In this document: piece by piece, positions 33,990-44,553 of the stretch
Layout: each line of letters opens with the position of its first letter
Numbering within the stretch: the first letter of the stretch is position 1
NCBI RefSeq assembly: GCF_000696095.1
Contig: NZ_BAYX01000002.1
Span: 1-64,000, forward strand
Length of the DNA stretch: 64,000 nt
Source: Rhizobium rhizogenes NBRC 13257
Lineage (GTDB): Bacteria > Pseudomonadota > Alphaproteobacteria > Rhizobiales > Rhizobiaceae
Reading direction: 5' to 3'
Program-made: the position numbers and the translations under genes
Notes under the pieces: model-generated
Seen by the model: only the letters and a program-made list of their open reading frames with translations
The model's database searches: none
What the model was told of the DNA's origin: nothing

Positions 33990-34886
33990 ATGAAAAATCT
34001 CAACAGCGTTCATCTGAACGGGCTTCGCGCCCTGGAGGCGGTCGGCCGGCTGGGTTCGTTGCAGGCGGCCGCCGATGAGCTTGGCGTGACCATCGGAGCC
34101 GTCAGCCAGCAGGTGATCAAGGCGGAGGCGCAGCTGGGCCGGCCTGTCTTCGAACGCACGCCGAGGGGCATGGCGGTGACGGAGGCGGGCATCGCGGTGC
34201 TGGCGCGGCTTGGCGAGGGGTTTCAGGCGCTATCGGCGGCGGTGACCGTGGCGCAGTATCGTGACGACAACATTCTCACTATCTCGGTCGCGCCGGTTCT
34301 CGCCGCCCGCTGGCTGGTGCATAGGCTCGATCGCTTCGCCAAGCGTCATCCGGATATCCGCCTGCGCATCGACGCCACCACGCAACTGGTCAATCCGGCG
34401 ACATCGGATGTCGATATCGGCATCCGCGTCGGCAGCGGGCAATGGCCGGGTGTCAAATCCGAGCTGCTGCTCGCGCAGAAGGTCTTTCCCGTCGTCACGC
34501 CGCAGATCGCCGCCACGCTCAAGGAGCCGGCGGATCTCTTAAAGGTGCCCGCCGTGATCGACGGGCACGCCATGTTTACCTGGGATGTCTGGCTGAAACA
34601 GGTCGGCCTTGCCGGCAGATGCATGGAGGAGCGGCATGTCTTCAACGACGCCTCGCTCTGCCTCGACGCCGCCATGGCCGGCCAGGGCGTGATGCTCGCC
34701 TGGCAGACGCTGGCGGCTTATGCGCTGCAACAGCAATGCCTCGTCGATCCCTTCGGCATCCGCGCCAAGACCGGCTTCGGTCACTATTTCATCACGGCCG
34801 AAGGCGTGCGGGAAGCCAAGAAGGTGACCGCCTTCAAAGCCTGGATCCGCGAGGAGATGGAAGAAAGCATGAGGCTCTTCCAGTGA
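33990..34886 (+). CDS. LysR-family transcriptional regulator (GcvA-like)
   Basis: The 298-residue protein starts MKNLNSVHLNGLRALEAVGRLGSLQAAADELGVTIGAVSQQVIKAEAQLG, a GcvA-type LysR HTH, followed by an effector domain (ISVAPVLAARWLVHRLDRFAKRHPDIRL). Its 3' end is convergent with a GST gene, eight bases apart. No divergent target of obvious function is beside it; the small 61-aa gene is divergent. Confidence 0.87.
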   Translation: MKNLNSVHLNGLRALEAVGRLGSLQAAADELGVTIGAVSQQVIKAEAQLGRPVFERTPRGMAVTEAGIAVLARLGEGFQALSAAVTVAQYRDDNILTISVAPVLAARWLVHRLDRFAKRHPDIRLRIDATTQLVNPATSDVDIGIRVGSGQWPGVKSELLLAQKVFPVVTPQIAATLKEPADLLKVPAVIDGHAMFTWDVWLKQVGLAGRCMEERHVFNDASLCLDAAMAGQGVMLAWQTLAAYALQQQCLVDPFGIRAKTGFGHYFITAEGVREAKKVTAFKAWIREEMEESMRLFQ

Positions 34887-34893
34887 GCAGGCC

Positions 34894-35553
34894 TCAGGCC
34901 GGCTCTTTGGCCCGGCCTGCCTGCATCGTCTTGTAAGCGGTGCGCGACTGGCAACGCTCGATCCAGGCCTTCACCTTCGGACGGCTGTCGAACAGGGGCT
35001 GCTCCGTCTGTGCGTAGCGCAGCACCTCGGCGGTGTTGAGGTCGGCAACGGTAAAGCGATCCCCGACGAGATAATCCTGGTTCTGAAGATGCTGTTCCAG
35101 CACGTCCAGCGGCTTCTTCAGCGAGCGGCAGGCAACCGCGATCCCGGCCTTGCCGGCCTCGCTGCCTTCCAGGCCATTGTCGTAGATCCTGACGAGCGCA
35201 ACGGAATAGGGCTCCACCTCGGTTGCCGCCCACATGGTCCACATCAAAAGCTGGCCTTCCTCCTCCACCGTCTTGCCGGCAAGCGGGCCGCCATATTTGC
35301 GGGCGAGATAGAGGTTGATGGCGAGCGATTCATGCATGACGAGAGCGCCATCCTTGATGCAGGGAATCATGCCCATCGGGTTGATCGCCAGAAACTCCGG
35401 CGACGTCGTGTTGAGCGGAGCATCGGTGGCGAGCGGATTCGCGATGCGGCCGGCCTGAATGACCGGCACGGACTTGAACTCGATGCCGAGTTCTTCCGCC
35501 ATCCAGTAATTGCGCGATGCACGCGAGCGATAGACGCCATAGATTGTCAGCAT
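34894..35553 (-). CDS. Glutathione S-transferase family protein
   Basis: The 219-residue protein has [64 protein letters not shown] and a C-terminal [21 protein letters not shown], the two-domain GST pattern. SRASRN near residue 10-14 suggests a serine active site. Monocistronic. Substrate unknown. Confidence 0.88.
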   Translation of the reverse strand: MLTIYGVYRSRASRNYWMAEELGIEFKSVPVIQAGRIANPLATDAPLNTTSPEFLAINPMGMIPCIKDGALVMHESLAINLYLARKYGGPLAGKTVEEEGQLLMWTMWAATEVEPYSVALVRIYDNGLEGSEAGKAGIAVACRSLKKPLDVLEQHLQNQDYLVGDRFTVADLNTAEVLRYAQTEQPLFDSRPKVKAWIERCQSRTAYKTMQAGRAKEPA

Positions 35554-35849
35554 GTTCCGTCTCCGAAGTGTTTTGGGTGGGGCGAGGGTATTGGCGGCTA
35601 TTGGCGAAAGGAAGGGGTGTTCGCTGATATCTGGATGAAAGCTTTTGATGGGTGCACGGGACTAAGCACGAAAATATCTGCAAGCCACCCGGAATCTTTG
35701 CAAATCATGCTGTCTGCTCACCTCCTTTGTTCGGAAATTAGCCTCCGTGCATGTTAGATTCGACTCATGGTTTTCATCGGATGCGGTAGGAGGCATTCGG
35801 CGAAGAAGTCCATGCGCAATTGGTGACTGCGATCTCGGGAGGAGAGCAG
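35554..35849. other. Divergent promoter region between GST and IOR genes
   Basis: About 295 bases. It must hold promoters for the leftward GST gene and for the long rightward leucine-degradation run. No obvious palindrome or attenuator is visible. The GGAGGAGAG ribosome site at 35839-35847 fixes the IOR start. Confidence 0.4.
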
Positions 35850-38800
35850 ATGCTGGCGACGAGCGTATCGCTTGACGACAAATATACCGCAGACGAGGGC
35901 CGTGTCTTCATGACCGGCCTGCAGACGCTGGTGCGTCTGCCTATGACCCAGATGCGCCGCGATCGCGCTGCCGGTCTCAACACCGCCGCCTTCATATCCG
36001 GCTATCGCGGTTCGCCGCTCGGCGGCTACGATCAGCAGCTTCTAAAAGCCAAGACCTATCTCGACGCGCATGACGTCACCTTCCAGCCTGGCATCAACGA
36101 GGACCTCGCGGCCACTGCCGTCTGGGGCACACAGCAAGTTGGTTTATCGCCCGGCGTTCGCAAGGATGGCGTGCTCGGCATCTGGTACGGCAAAGGCCCC
36201 GGCGTCGATCGATCGGGCGACGTGCTGAAACATGCCAATGCCGCCGGCACATCGAAGCATGGCGGCGTCCTCTGTTTTGCCGGCGACGATCATTCCGCCA
36301 AATCCTCCACCATTCCGCACCAGACCGACCATGATTTCATGTCGGCGGTCATTCCGGTCCTCTATCCCTCGTCCATTCACGAATTCCTCGAATACGGCCT
36401 GCTCGGCATCGCCATGTCGCGCTATTCCGGCTGCTGGGTCGGCATGAAGTTTATCGCCGACACCATCGAGACGACGGCCGCCGTCGATCTCTCCGGCGAA
36501 AGACGCCAATTCGTGCTGCCCACCGATTTCGAACTGCCGCCCGGTGGCCTGAACCTGCGCTGGCCCGATCCGCCGCTGGTGCAGGACGACCGTCTGCAGA
36601 CCTACAAAGCCTATGCCGCCATCGCCTTCGCCCGCGCCAATCGCGTCGATGAAGTCACCCATGATGTACCCAACGCCCGCTTCGGCATCATCTCCTCCGG
36701 CAAGGCCTATGAGGATGTGCTGCAGGCGCTGCGCGAATTGGAGATCGGCCCGAAGGAAATGGCGGCGATCGGCCTGCGCATCCTCAAGGTCCGCATGCCC
36801 TGGCCGCTGGAGCCGGAAGCGGTCAGGCATTTCTCCGAAGGGCTGGACGAGGTGCTGGTCATCGAGGAGCGGCGCGAGATCATCGAAAACCAGATCAAGC
36901 AGCAGCTCTTCAACTGGCGCTCCGATGTCCGCCCGCGCATCGTCGGCAAGTTCGACGAGCACGACAAGCCTTATCTCAGCCTGTCGGCGGCACTGACCGT
37001 CGGCGCGGTCGCGAGAGCCATTGCCGGCCGCATCGTCAAGCTCGATCTCGATTCCTCATTGCATGATCGCATCGCCGCCAAGCTCACCTACCTCGCCGAG
37101 CGCGGTCAGATCAGCCGCACCCATGTCGCACCGGTGAACCGCACGCCGTTCTTCTGCTCCGGCTGTCCGCACAACACCTCGACCCGCGTTCCCGAAGGCA
37201 GCCGCGCCATGGCTGGTATCGGTTGCCACTACATGGTCACCTGGATGGACCGCAAGACCGAGACCTTCACGCAGATGGGCGGCGAGGGCGTGCCGTGGAC
37301 GGCAATCGCCCGTTATACCGACGAGAAGCACATGTTCGCCAATCTCGGCGACGGCACCTATTTCCATTCCGGCATTCTCGCCATCCGCCAGTCCGTCGCC
37401 GCCAAGGTCAACATCACCTATAAGCTACTCTATAACGACGCCGTCGCCATGACCGGCGGCCAGCCGATCGACGGCTATCTGACGCCGGAACTCGTCACCC
37501 GCCAGCTGCATGGCGAAGGCGTCACGCCGATCTATCTGCTCTCTGAAAGTCCTGAGGCTTATCGGGCATCGGATTTGGCGCCCGGCGTCAAGGTCATGCA
37601 TCGCGACAATATCGATCAGGTCATGCTGACGCTGCGCGAGACCGAGGGCTGCTCGGCCATCGTCTATGTCCAGACCTGCGCCGCGGAAAAGCGCCGCCGT
37701 CGCAGCCGCGGTCTCCTTGAAGACCCGGCCAAGCGCGTCTTCATCAATCCCGCCGTCTGCGAAGGGTGCGGTGATTGCTCGGTGCAGTCCAACTGCATCT
37801 CCGTCGAGCCGCTGGAAACCGAATTCGGCCGCAAGCGCCAGATCAACCAGTCGAGCTGCAACAAGGATTTCTCCTGTGTGAAGGGCTTCTGCCCCTCCTT
37901 TGTCACCGTCCATGGCGGTAAGCGCCGCAAGCGCAAGGCGCTGGAACATGCCGATGTTGAGGTGCCGATGCCGGAAGTCCCGGCTCTCGGCGAGCGTCCC
38001 TGGAATATCGCCATCGCCGGCGTCGGCGGCACCGGCATTCTGACCATCGGCGCCATCCTCGGCATGGCGGCTCATCTCGACGGCAAGGTGCCGATGATCC
38101 TTGACATGGCGGGCCTGGCGCAAAAGGGCGGCGCCGTGATGAGCCATTTGCGCATCGGCCACAATCAGGCCGACGTCACCTCGTCGCGCATCGTTAACGG
38201 TGGCGCCGACCTGTTGCTTTCCGCCGACGAAGTGGTCGGCGCCTCCAAGGACGCGATCACGCTCTGCTCTTCCGCTCGCACCACCGCCATCGTCAACACC
38301 GGCCTGATGCCGGTCGCCGATTTCGTCCGCAACCGCGATTTCGATTTCAAGGTCGGTTCGGTGCAGCATGCGATCGCCAAGACCGTCACCGACAAATCTG
38401 TCTTCCTCGATTTCGGCCATGTTGCGAGCGAAGTCACCGGCGACGCCATGTCGACCAATATCCTACTTACTGGTTTCGCCTGGCAGCGCGGCCTGCTGCC
38501 GCTGTCGCTGGAGGCGATCGAGAAGGCGATCGAGCTCAATGGTGTGGCGGTCAAGGCCAGCCTCTCCGCTTTCCATTGGGGCCGGCTGCTGGCACATGAT
38601 CCGCAATCCGTACATGAGATGATGTCCGAGCCGGACGCCAAGAAGACACTGGTGGAGATGAGCCTCGGCGAACTGATCGCCCATCGCAAGGCTCATTTGA
38701 CCGCCTATCAGAATGCCACCCTTGCCGATCGTTATGACGCTTTCGTCACGCGGACCTCGGCAGCGGCCGCCAAGGCTCAGCTTTCCGACAAGGTGCCTTT

Positions 38801-39323
38801 CGCCGTTGCCGTCACCTATGCTCGGGTGCTGGCCTATAAGGACGAATATGAAGTGGCGCGGCTTTTGACCGATCCTGCCTTCGAGGCGCATCTGCGTGAT
38901 GAGATGGAAGGCGATTTCAAGCTGGCGCTCAATCTTGCCCCGCCGATGCTCGCCGGCAAAGACCCGAACGGCCGGCCCAGGAAGCGTGAATTCGGCGCCT
39001 GGATCTTGCCGCTGCTGCGCTGGCTCGCGCCGATGAAGCGGCTGCGCGGCACCGCCTTAGATCCCTTCGGCTATATGGCCGAACGTCGGCTCGAGCGCCG
39101 GTTGATCGGCGAATATGAAGCAATCGCCGAGCGTGTCCTCAGCCGCCTGCGCGCGGATAATGAAGCAGAGGCCCTTGCTATTCTGTCATTGTTCGATGAG
39201 ATCAGAGGTTACGGACCGGTCAAGGAGGAGGCCGCCCGGAAGGTCATGGCGCGGATCGCCGAGAAGCTGAAGACCTATGAAATGCCGCAGGAGAAGCAGC
39301 ACGTTCCCGCCGACGCGGCGTGA
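35850..39323 (+). CDS. Indolepyruvate (2-oxoacid) ferredoxin oxidoreductase, fused alpha/beta-gamma form
   Basis: The 1157-residue enzyme oxidatively decarboxylates 2-oxo acids to acyl-CoA. Order: an alpha-like part (FISGYRGSPLGGYD; GINEDLAATAVWGTQQ), a TPP domain near residues 430-640 (FFCSGCPHNTST, GGEGVPWTAIARY, NLGDGTYFHSG), a cysteine cluster (CEGCGDCSVQSNC) and a gamma domain (GVGGTGILTIGAILGMAAHLDG, MAGLAQKGGAVMSHLRIG). Long one-chain forms like this are usual in proteobacteria. ATG 35850 follows GGAGGAGAG. It is 30 bases upstream of isovaleryl-CoA dehydrogenase, so its substrate here may include 2-oxoisocaproate. Confidence 0.9.
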   Translation: MLATSVSLDDKYTADEGRVFMTGLQTLVRLPMTQMRRDRAAGLNTAAFISGYRGSPLGGYDQQLLKAKTYLDAHDVTFQPGINEDLAATAVWGTQQVGLSPGVRKDGVLGIWYGKGPGVDRSGDVLKHANAAGTSKHGGVLCFAGDDHSAKSSTIPHQTDHDFMSAVIPVLYPSSIHEFLEYGLLGIAMSRYSGCWVGMKFIADTIETTAAVDLSGERRQFVLPTDFELPPGGLNLRWPDPPLVQDDRLQTYKAYAAIAFARANRVDEVTHDVPNARFGIISSGKAYEDVLQALRELEIGPKEMAAIGLRILKVRMPWPLEPEAVRHFSEGLDEVLVIEERREIIENQIKQQLFNWRSDVRPRIVGKFDEHDKPYLSLSAALTVGAVARAIAGRIVKLDLDSSLHDRIAAKLTYLAERGQISRTHVAPVNRTPFFCSGCPHNTSTRVPEGSRAMAGIGCHYMVTWMDRKTETFTQMGGEGVPWTAIARYTDEKHMFANLGDGTYFHSGILAIRQSVAAKVNITYKLLYNDAVAMTGGQPIDGYLTPELVTRQLHGEGVTPIYLLSESPEAYRASDLAPGVKVMHRDNIDQVMLTLRETEGCSAIVYVQTCAAEKRRRRSRGLLEDPAKRVFINPAVCEGCGDCSVQSNCISVEPLETEFGRKRQINQSSCNKDFSCVKGFCPSFVTVHGGKRRKRKALEHADVEVPMPEVPALGERPWNIAIAGVGGTGILTIGAILGMAAHLDGKVPMILDMAGLAQKGGAVMSHLRIGHNQADVTSSRIVNGGADLLLSADEVVGASKDAITLCSSARTTAIVNTGLMPVADFVRNRDFDFKVGSVQHAIAKTVTDKSVFLDFGHVASEVTGDAMSTNILLTGFAWQRGLLPLSLEAIEKAIELNGVAVKASLSAFHWGRLLAHDPQSVHEMMSEPDAKKTLVEMSLGELIAHRKAHLTAYQNATLADRYDAFVTRTSAAAAKAQLSDKVPFAVAVTYARVLAYKDEYEVARLLTDPAFEAHLRDEMEGDFKLALNLAPPMLAGKDPNGRPRKREFGAWILPLLRWLAPMKRLRGTALDPFGYMAERRLERRLIGEYEAIAERVLSRLRADNEAEALAILSLFDEIRGYGPVKEEAARKVMARIAEKLKTYEMPQEKQHVPADAA

Positions 39324-39353
39324 TGTTCAGGAGAGAAGCGGGAGGAGCAAGCC

Positions 39354-40517
39354 ATGTATGACGGGGGACTGAATTTCGCGCTTGGCGACGAGATCGAGGC
39401 GCTGCGCGACAGCGTGCGCCGCTTTGCTGGCCAGCGCATCGCGCCGCTTGCCGACGAGATCGATCGCAACAATGGCTTTCCCATGCAGCTCTGGCGGGAG
39501 ATGGGCAATCTCGGTCTGCTCGGCGTCACCGCCGACGAAGCCTATGGCGGCGCCGGCCTCGGCTATCTCGCGCATACGGTCGCCATGGAGGAAATCAGCC
39601 GCGCTTCGGCCTCCGTTGGCCTGAGCTACGGCGCCCACTCCAATCTCTGCGTCAACCAGATCAACCGCAACGGCAGCGAGGCGCAGAAGGCGCGCTACCT
39701 GCCGAAGCTGATTTCGGGTGAGCATGTTGGCGCGCTTGCCATGTCGGAACCCAACTCTGGCTCCGATGTCGTCTCGATGAAGCTCCATGCCGAAAAGCGC
39801 GGAGATCGCTACATCTTGAACGGCAGCAAGATGTGGATCACCAACGGCCCCGATGCCGAAGTACTGGTCGTCTACGCCAAGACCACGCCGGATGCCGGCC
39901 CGCGCGGTATCACTGCTTTCCTGGTCGAGAAGGGGTTCAAGGGTTTCTCCGTCGGCCAGAAGCTCGACAAGCTCGGCATGCGCGGTTCGAACACCTCGGA
40001 GCTGATTTTCATCGATTGCGAAGTCCCGGCGGAAAATGTGCTGGGTCAGGTCGATGGCGGCGCCCGCGTGCTGATGTCCGGCCTGGATTATGAGCGCGTC
40101 GTGCTGTCCGGCGGTCCTGTCGGCATCATGGCCGCCTGCATGGATGTCGTGCTGCCCTATCTGCACGAGCGCAAGCAGTTCGGCCAGCCGATTGGCGAGT
40201 TCCAGCTGATGCAGGGCAAGCTTGCCGACATGTATGTGACGATGAACGCCGCCCGCGCCTATGTCTATGCCGTCGCCGCCGCCTGCGATCGCGGCGAAAC
40301 GACCCGCAAGGACGCCGCCGGCTGCATCCTTTATGCAGCCGAAAAGGCGACTGCCTTGGCGCTCGAATGCATCCAGGCGCTCGGCGGCAACGGCTATACC
40401 AATGACTACCCCGCCGGTCGGCTACTGCGCGACGCCAAGCTCTACGAGATCGGCGCCGGCACCTCTGAAATCCGCCGCATGCTGATCGGGCGGGAGCTGT
40501 TTGCCGAAACCATCTGA
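39354..40517 (+). CDS. ivd: Isovaleryl-CoA dehydrogenase
   Basis: The 387-residue acyl-CoA dehydrogenase introduces the double bond in isovaleryl-CoA during leucine breakdown. Typical marks: [70 protein letters not shown] and [13 protein letters not shown], where the glutamate in LDYER is the catalytic base position specific to isovaleryl-CoA dehydrogenases. FAD and an electron-transfer flavoprotein are needed. It is the first of six same-strand genes that complete the pathway. Confidence 0.95.
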   Translation: MYDGGLNFALGDEIEALRDSVRRFAGQRIAPLADEIDRNNGFPMQLWREMGNLGLLGVTADEAYGGAGLGYLAHTVAMEEISRASASVGLSYGAHSNLCVNQINRNGSEAQKARYLPKLISGEHVGALAMSEPNSGSDVVSMKLHAEKRGDRYILNGSKMWITNGPDAEVLVVYAKTTPDAGPRGITAFLVEKGFKGFSVGQKLDKLGMRGSNTSELIFIDCEVPAENVLGQVDGGARVLMSGLDYERVVLSGGPVGIMAACMDVVLPYLHERKQFGQPIGEFQLMQGKLADMYVTMNAARAYVYAVAAACDRGETTRKDAAGCILYAAEKATALALECIQALGGNGYTNDYPAGRLLRDAKLYEIGAGTSEIRRMLIGRELFAETI

Positions 40518-40553
40518 TTTCGAGATTTCACCCCAACACATTGGTGATGCCGC

Positions 40554-42161
40554 ATGACCGTCCTGAAATCAGAGACCTCCACCCATTCGGACCGGTTCAG
40601 GGACAATCGTGCCGCCATGCTGGAAGCGATCGGCGTGGCCGAGGCGGCGGCATTGCGGGCGGCGGAAGGCGGCGGCGCGCAGGCGCGCGAGCGGCATGTC
40701 GGACGTGGCAAGATGCTGCCGCGTGACCGGGTAGCGGGGTTGATCGACCCGGCGACGCCCTTCCTCGAAATTGGCGCGACGGCTGCACATGGCCTCTATG
40801 GCGATGAAGCGCCGGGCGCAGGCCTGATCACCGGCGTCGGCCGCGTTTCCGGCCGCGACTGCATGATCGTCTGCAACGACGCCACGGTCAAAGGTGGCAC
40901 CTACTATCCGGTCACGGTGAAGAAGCATCTGCGGGCGCAGGAAATCGCAGCGGAAAACAATCTACCGTGCCTCTATCTGGTCGATTCCGGCGGGGCCAAC
41001 CTGCCGAACCAGGATGAGGTCTTTCCGGACCGCGATCATTTCGGCCGGATCTTCTACAATCAGGCCAATATGTCGGCGGCCGGCATTCCGCAGATCGCGG
41101 TGGTCATGGGCTCCTGCACGGCGGGCGGCGCCTATGTCCCGGCCATGTCCGACGAGACCATCATCGTCGAGGGGCAGGGGACGATCTTTCTAGCAGGTCC
41201 GCCGCTGGTCAAAGCCGCGACCGGCGAAGTGGTTTCTGCCGAAGATCTCGGCGGCGGCGACGTGCATACTCGCCTTTCCGGCGTTGCCGACCATCTGGCG
41301 CGCGACGATGCCCATGCGCTGGCCCTGGCGCGGCAGGCGGTCGCCAATCTCAATCGCCACAGGCCGGTGACTGTCGAGCTGCGCACGCCGGAGCCGCCGC
41401 TCTATGATCCGGAGGAAATCCTCGGCATCGTGCCCTCCGATCCGCGCACGCCCTATGATGTCCGCGAGGTGATCGCCCGCGTCGTTGACGGCTCCCGCTT
41501 CGATGAGTTCAAGGCACGCTACGGCGCGACGCTGGTCTGCGGTTTCGCCCATGTTCACGGCATCCCCGTCGGCATCATCGCCAACAATGGCGTGCTGTTT
41601 TCGGAATCGGCCGTGAAGGGCGCGCATTTCGTCGAGCTTTGCTCGCAGCGTAAAATCCCGCTGGTCTTCCTGCAGAATATCACCGGCTTCATGGTTGGCC
41701 GAAAGTATGAGACCGAGGGCATTGCCAAGAACGGCGCCAAGCTGGTGACGGCGGTGGCGACGACCAAGGTGCCGAAGATCACCATGCTGATCGGCGGCTC
41801 CTTCGGCGCCGGCAATTACGGTATGGCCGGCCGTGCCTATTCGCCGCGCTTTCTCTGGACCTGGCCCAACAGCCGCATCTCCGTCATGGGCGGAGAGCAG
41901 GCGGCCGGTGTGCTCGCGACCGTGCGCGGCGAGGCTCTAGCACGCGCCGGCAAGCCCTGGACGAAAGAGGAAGAGGCAGCCTTCAAGCAGCCGACCTTGA
42001 AAATGTTCGAAACCCAGAGCCACCCGCTCTATGCCTCGGCGCGCCTTTGGGACGACGGCATCATCGACCCGCGCAAGAGCCGCGATGTCTTGGTGCTGTC
42101 GCTGTCGGCCGCACTCAACGCGCCGATCGAAGACACGCGCTTTGGCTTGTTCAGGATGTGA
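40554..42161 (+). CDS. mccB: Methylcrotonyl-CoA carboxylase, carboxyltransferase (beta) subunit
   Basis: The 535-residue subunit moves the carboxyl group from biotin to 3-methylcrotonyl-CoA. It has the two acyl-CoA carboxyltransferase halves: [55 protein letters not shown] in the first, and [30 protein letters not shown] with [41 protein letters not shown] in the second. These match the MccB/LiuB type rather than propionyl-CoA carboxylase, in agreement with the neighbours. Confidence 0.94.
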   Translation: MTVLKSETSTHSDRFRDNRAAMLEAIGVAEAAALRAAEGGGAQARERHVGRGKMLPRDRVAGLIDPATPFLEIGATAAHGLYGDEAPGAGLITGVGRVSGRDCMIVCNDATVKGGTYYPVTVKKHLRAQEIAAENNLPCLYLVDSGGANLPNQDEVFPDRDHFGRIFYNQANMSAAGIPQIAVVMGSCTAGGAYVPAMSDETIIVEGQGTIFLAGPPLVKAATGEVVSAEDLGGGDVHTRLSGVADHLARDDAHALALARQAVANLNRHRPVTVELRTPEPPLYDPEEILGIVPSDPRTPYDVREVIARVVDGSRFDEFKARYGATLVCGFAHVHGIPVGIIANNGVLFSESAVKGAHFVELCSQRKIPLVFLQNITGFMVGRKYETEGIAKNGAKLVTAVATTKVPKITMLIGGSFGAGNYGMAGRAYSPRFLWTWPNSRISVMGGEQAAGVLATVRGEALARAGKPWTKEEEAAFKQPTLKMFETQSHPLYASARLWDDGIIDPRKSRDVLVLSLSAALNAPIEDTRFGLFRM

Positions 42162-42171
42162 GGAGATTGAG

Positions 42172-42555
42172 ATGAAACGCGACGCCATCAATGCCAAGAA
42201 CGCACCACAGCCGCGTGGTGGCTATGCCCAGGCCGTAAAGCTCGAGAATTTCGAGAAATTGCTGTTCGTCAGCGGCCAGATTCCGATGACATCAGATGAT
42301 GCGCTTCCGGAGGGGTTCAAGGCGCAAGCCCGCCAGGCCTGGCTCAATGTCGATGCCCAGTTGAAAGCCGCCGGCATGAGCAAGGCCGACATCGTCAAGG
42401 TGACGGTCTTTCTTGCCGACCGTCACCACACCATGGAGAACCGCGAGATCCGCGCCGAATATCTTGGTTCGCTGACGCCGGCCATGACGGTGGTGATCGC
42501 CGGCATTTTTGACACCGCATGGCTGCTCGAGGTCGAGGTTATCGCCGCGCAATAG
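42172..42555 (+). CDS. RidA-family protein lacking the canonical active-site arginine
   Basis: The 127-residue protein has the RidA/YjgF fold segments: GGYAQAVKLENFEKLLFVSGQIPM, KAQARQAWLNVDAQLKAAGMSKADIVKVTVFL and a C-terminal VIAGIFDTAWLLEVEVIAA. In deaminase-active RidA the segment is PARxxV, whose Arg is essential; here it reads TPAMTVVIAG, with Met. It may therefore not act on 2-iminoacids. ATG 42172 has AGGAGATTGAG upstream. It lies between the two subunit genes of methylcrotonyl-CoA carboxylase, nine bases after mccB. Confidence 0.85.
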   Translation: MKRDAINAKNAPQPRGGYAQAVKLENFEKLLFVSGQIPMTSDDALPEGFKAQARQAWLNVDAQLKAAGMSKADIVKVTVFLADRHHTMENREIRAEYLGSLTPAMTVVIAGIFDTAWLLEVEVIAAQ

Positions 42556-42564
42556 GATCAACCG

Positions 42565-44553
42565 ATGTTCTCGAAGATATTGATCGCCAATCGCGGAGAA
42601 ATCGCCTGCCGGATCATCCGGACGGCAAGGCACTTGGGTGTTCGCACAGTCGCCGTCTATTCTGATGCGGATATCGATGCCCTGCATGTGACGCTCGCCG
42701 ACGAGGCTATCCATATCGGTGCGGCTGCTGCCAGCGAGAGCTATCTTTCGAAGGAGCGGATCATCACGGCCGCACAGCGGTCTGGCGCGGAGGCCATCCA
42801 TCCCGGCTATGGCTTTCTATCGGAAAACGCCGATTTCGCTGAAGCCGTCGAGAAGGCTGGGCTGACCTTCATCGGCCCGTCGCCCGCCTCGATCCGTGCC
42901 ATGGGTCTCAAGGATGCGGCCAAGGCGCTCATGGAGAAAGCCGGCGTGCCGGTCGTCCCCGGCTATCACGGCGACAAGCAGGATGCGGCGTTCCTCACTG
43001 AGCGAGCGGCGGAGATCGGCTTTCCGGTGCTGATCAAGGCGCGGGCAGGCGGCGGCGGCAAGGGCATGCGGCGCGTTGACCGGCCGGAGGATTTTGCGGC
43101 GTTCTTGGAGGCGGCAAGGCGCGAGGCGAAATCGGCGTTTGGCGATGACGCCGTGCTGATTGAGAAATATCTGATCCAGCCGCGTCACATCGAGATCCAG
43201 GTTTTCGGCGATAGTCACGGCAATGTCGTGCATCTCTTTGAGCGCGATTGCTCCTTACAGCGCCGGCACCAGAAGGTAATCGAGGAAGCGCCGGCACCCG
43301 GCATGACGGAGGAGATGCGCAGCGCCATGGGCGAGGCGGCGGTGCGGGCAGCGCGCGCCATCGACTATCGCGGCGCCGGCACCGTCGAATTCATCGCCGA
43401 TGTCTCGCAGGGCCTGTTGCCGAACCGGTTCTTCTTTATGGAAATGAACACCCGCCTGCAGGTCGAGCACCCCGTCACCGAGGCGATTGCCGGGGTCGAT
43501 CTGGTCGAGTGGCAATTGCGGGTTGCCTGCGGTGAGCCCTTGCCGAAGACGCAAGCCGAACTGGCGATCGACGGATGGGCTTTCGAGGCTCGGCTGTACG
43601 CCGAGGACCCGTCGCGCGGCTTCCTGCCGGCAACCGGCACGCTGGCGCGTTTGAAATTTCCCAAGGGCGATGCCCGCATCGACGCCGGCGTGCGCCAGGG
43701 TGACAGCATCACGCCATACTACGATCCGCTGATCGCCAAGCTCATCGTTCACGCCCCAACCCGCGAAGCGGCACTCGGCAAGCTGACGTGGGCGCTGCGG
43801 GATACGCAGATGGCGGGGACGGCAAGCAATCTCGATTTCCTGATCCGCTTGAGCGAGCAGCCGGCTTTCGTCGCCGGCCGTCCGGATACGGGCCTGATCG
43901 ACCGCGAGGTGGAGGCGTTGACGTCAGTGCAGCCGCCTGACGATGTCGCCCTCGTCATTGCGGCCATTGTCGAGGCGGGTGGTCTGACGCGCTCCTTGAG
44001 CGATGACCCTTGGGCGTCGCTTGGCGCCTGGCAGCTTTGGGGCGAGACAAGCCGTCCCGTCGTTTTGCATCATGGCGGTGGCCAGACGAATTGCCGTGTG
44101 ATTGCGAAAGGACAGGGTCTCTTCTCGGTGCCTTTTGACGATCGCACTGTCACTATTCGTCTTGTCGACCGTAGCGACGATACGTGCCGGGTGGAGGTCG
44201 ATGGCCGACAAGTGAGTGTGAGTATTTTCCGGATACCGCATGGCCTGACGCTTTTCCTCGACGGCCAAACCCATCATTTCCATCGGCTCGACCCGCTGGA
44301 TGGCGAGGCGGAAATGGCCGCCGGTGGCGACCGGCTGATCGCGCCGATGCCCGGCCTCATCAAGATCGTGCGGGTACGAGAAGGCGATGCGGTGGCGAAG
44401 GGGCAGGCCCTCATCGTCATGGAGGCCATGAAGATGGAGCTGACGCTGACCGCGATGCGCGATGGCGTGGTGGAAAGCCTGAATGTCAGCGAAGGCGACC
44501 AGACCAGCGAAAGTGCCGTGCTGCTGTCGCTCCGCCCGGAGGATACGCAATGA
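42565..44553 (+). CDS. mccA: Methylcrotonyl-CoA carboxylase, biotin (alpha) subunit
   Basis: The 662-residue subunit carries biotin carboxylase (MFSKILIANRGEIACRIIRTARHLGVRTVAVYSDAD; ATP-grasp loop IKARAGGGGKGMRRV; FFMEMNTRLQVEHPVTE) and a C-terminal biotin carrier domain with VMEAMKMEL, biotinylated at about Lys623. Between them lies the subunit-contact domain. The length is that of MccA/LiuD. The stop codon overlaps the next gene by four bases (ATGA). Confidence 0.95.
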   Translation: MFSKILIANRGEIACRIIRTARHLGVRTVAVYSDADIDALHVTLADEAIHIGAAAASESYLSKERIITAAQRSGAEAIHPGYGFLSENADFAEAVEKAGLTFIGPSPASIRAMGLKDAAKALMEKAGVPVVPGYHGDKQDAAFLTERAAEIGFPVLIKARAGGGGKGMRRVDRPEDFAAFLEAARREAKSAFGDDAVLIEKYLIQPRHIEIQVFGDSHGNVVHLFERDCSLQRRHQKVIEEAPAPGMTEEMRSAMGEAAVRAARAIDYRGAGTVEFIADVSQGLLPNRFFFMEMNTRLQVEHPVTEAIAGVDLVEWQLRVACGEPLPKTQAELAIDGWAFEARLYAEDPSRGFLPATGTLARLKFPKGDARIDAGVRQGDSITPYYDPLIAKLIVHAPTREAALGKLTWALRDTQMAGTASNLDFLIRLSEQPAFVAGRPDTGLIDREVEALTSVQPPDDVALVIAAIVEAGGLTRSLSDDPWASLGAWQLWGETSRPVVLHHGGGQTNCRVIAKGQGLFSVPFDDRTVTIRLVDRSDDTCRVEVDGRQVSVSIFRIPHGLTLFLDGQTHHFHRLDPLDGEAEMAAGGDRLIAPMPGLIKIVRVREGDAVAKGQALIVMEAMKMELTLTAMRDGVVESLNVSEGDQTSESAVLLSLRPEDTQ

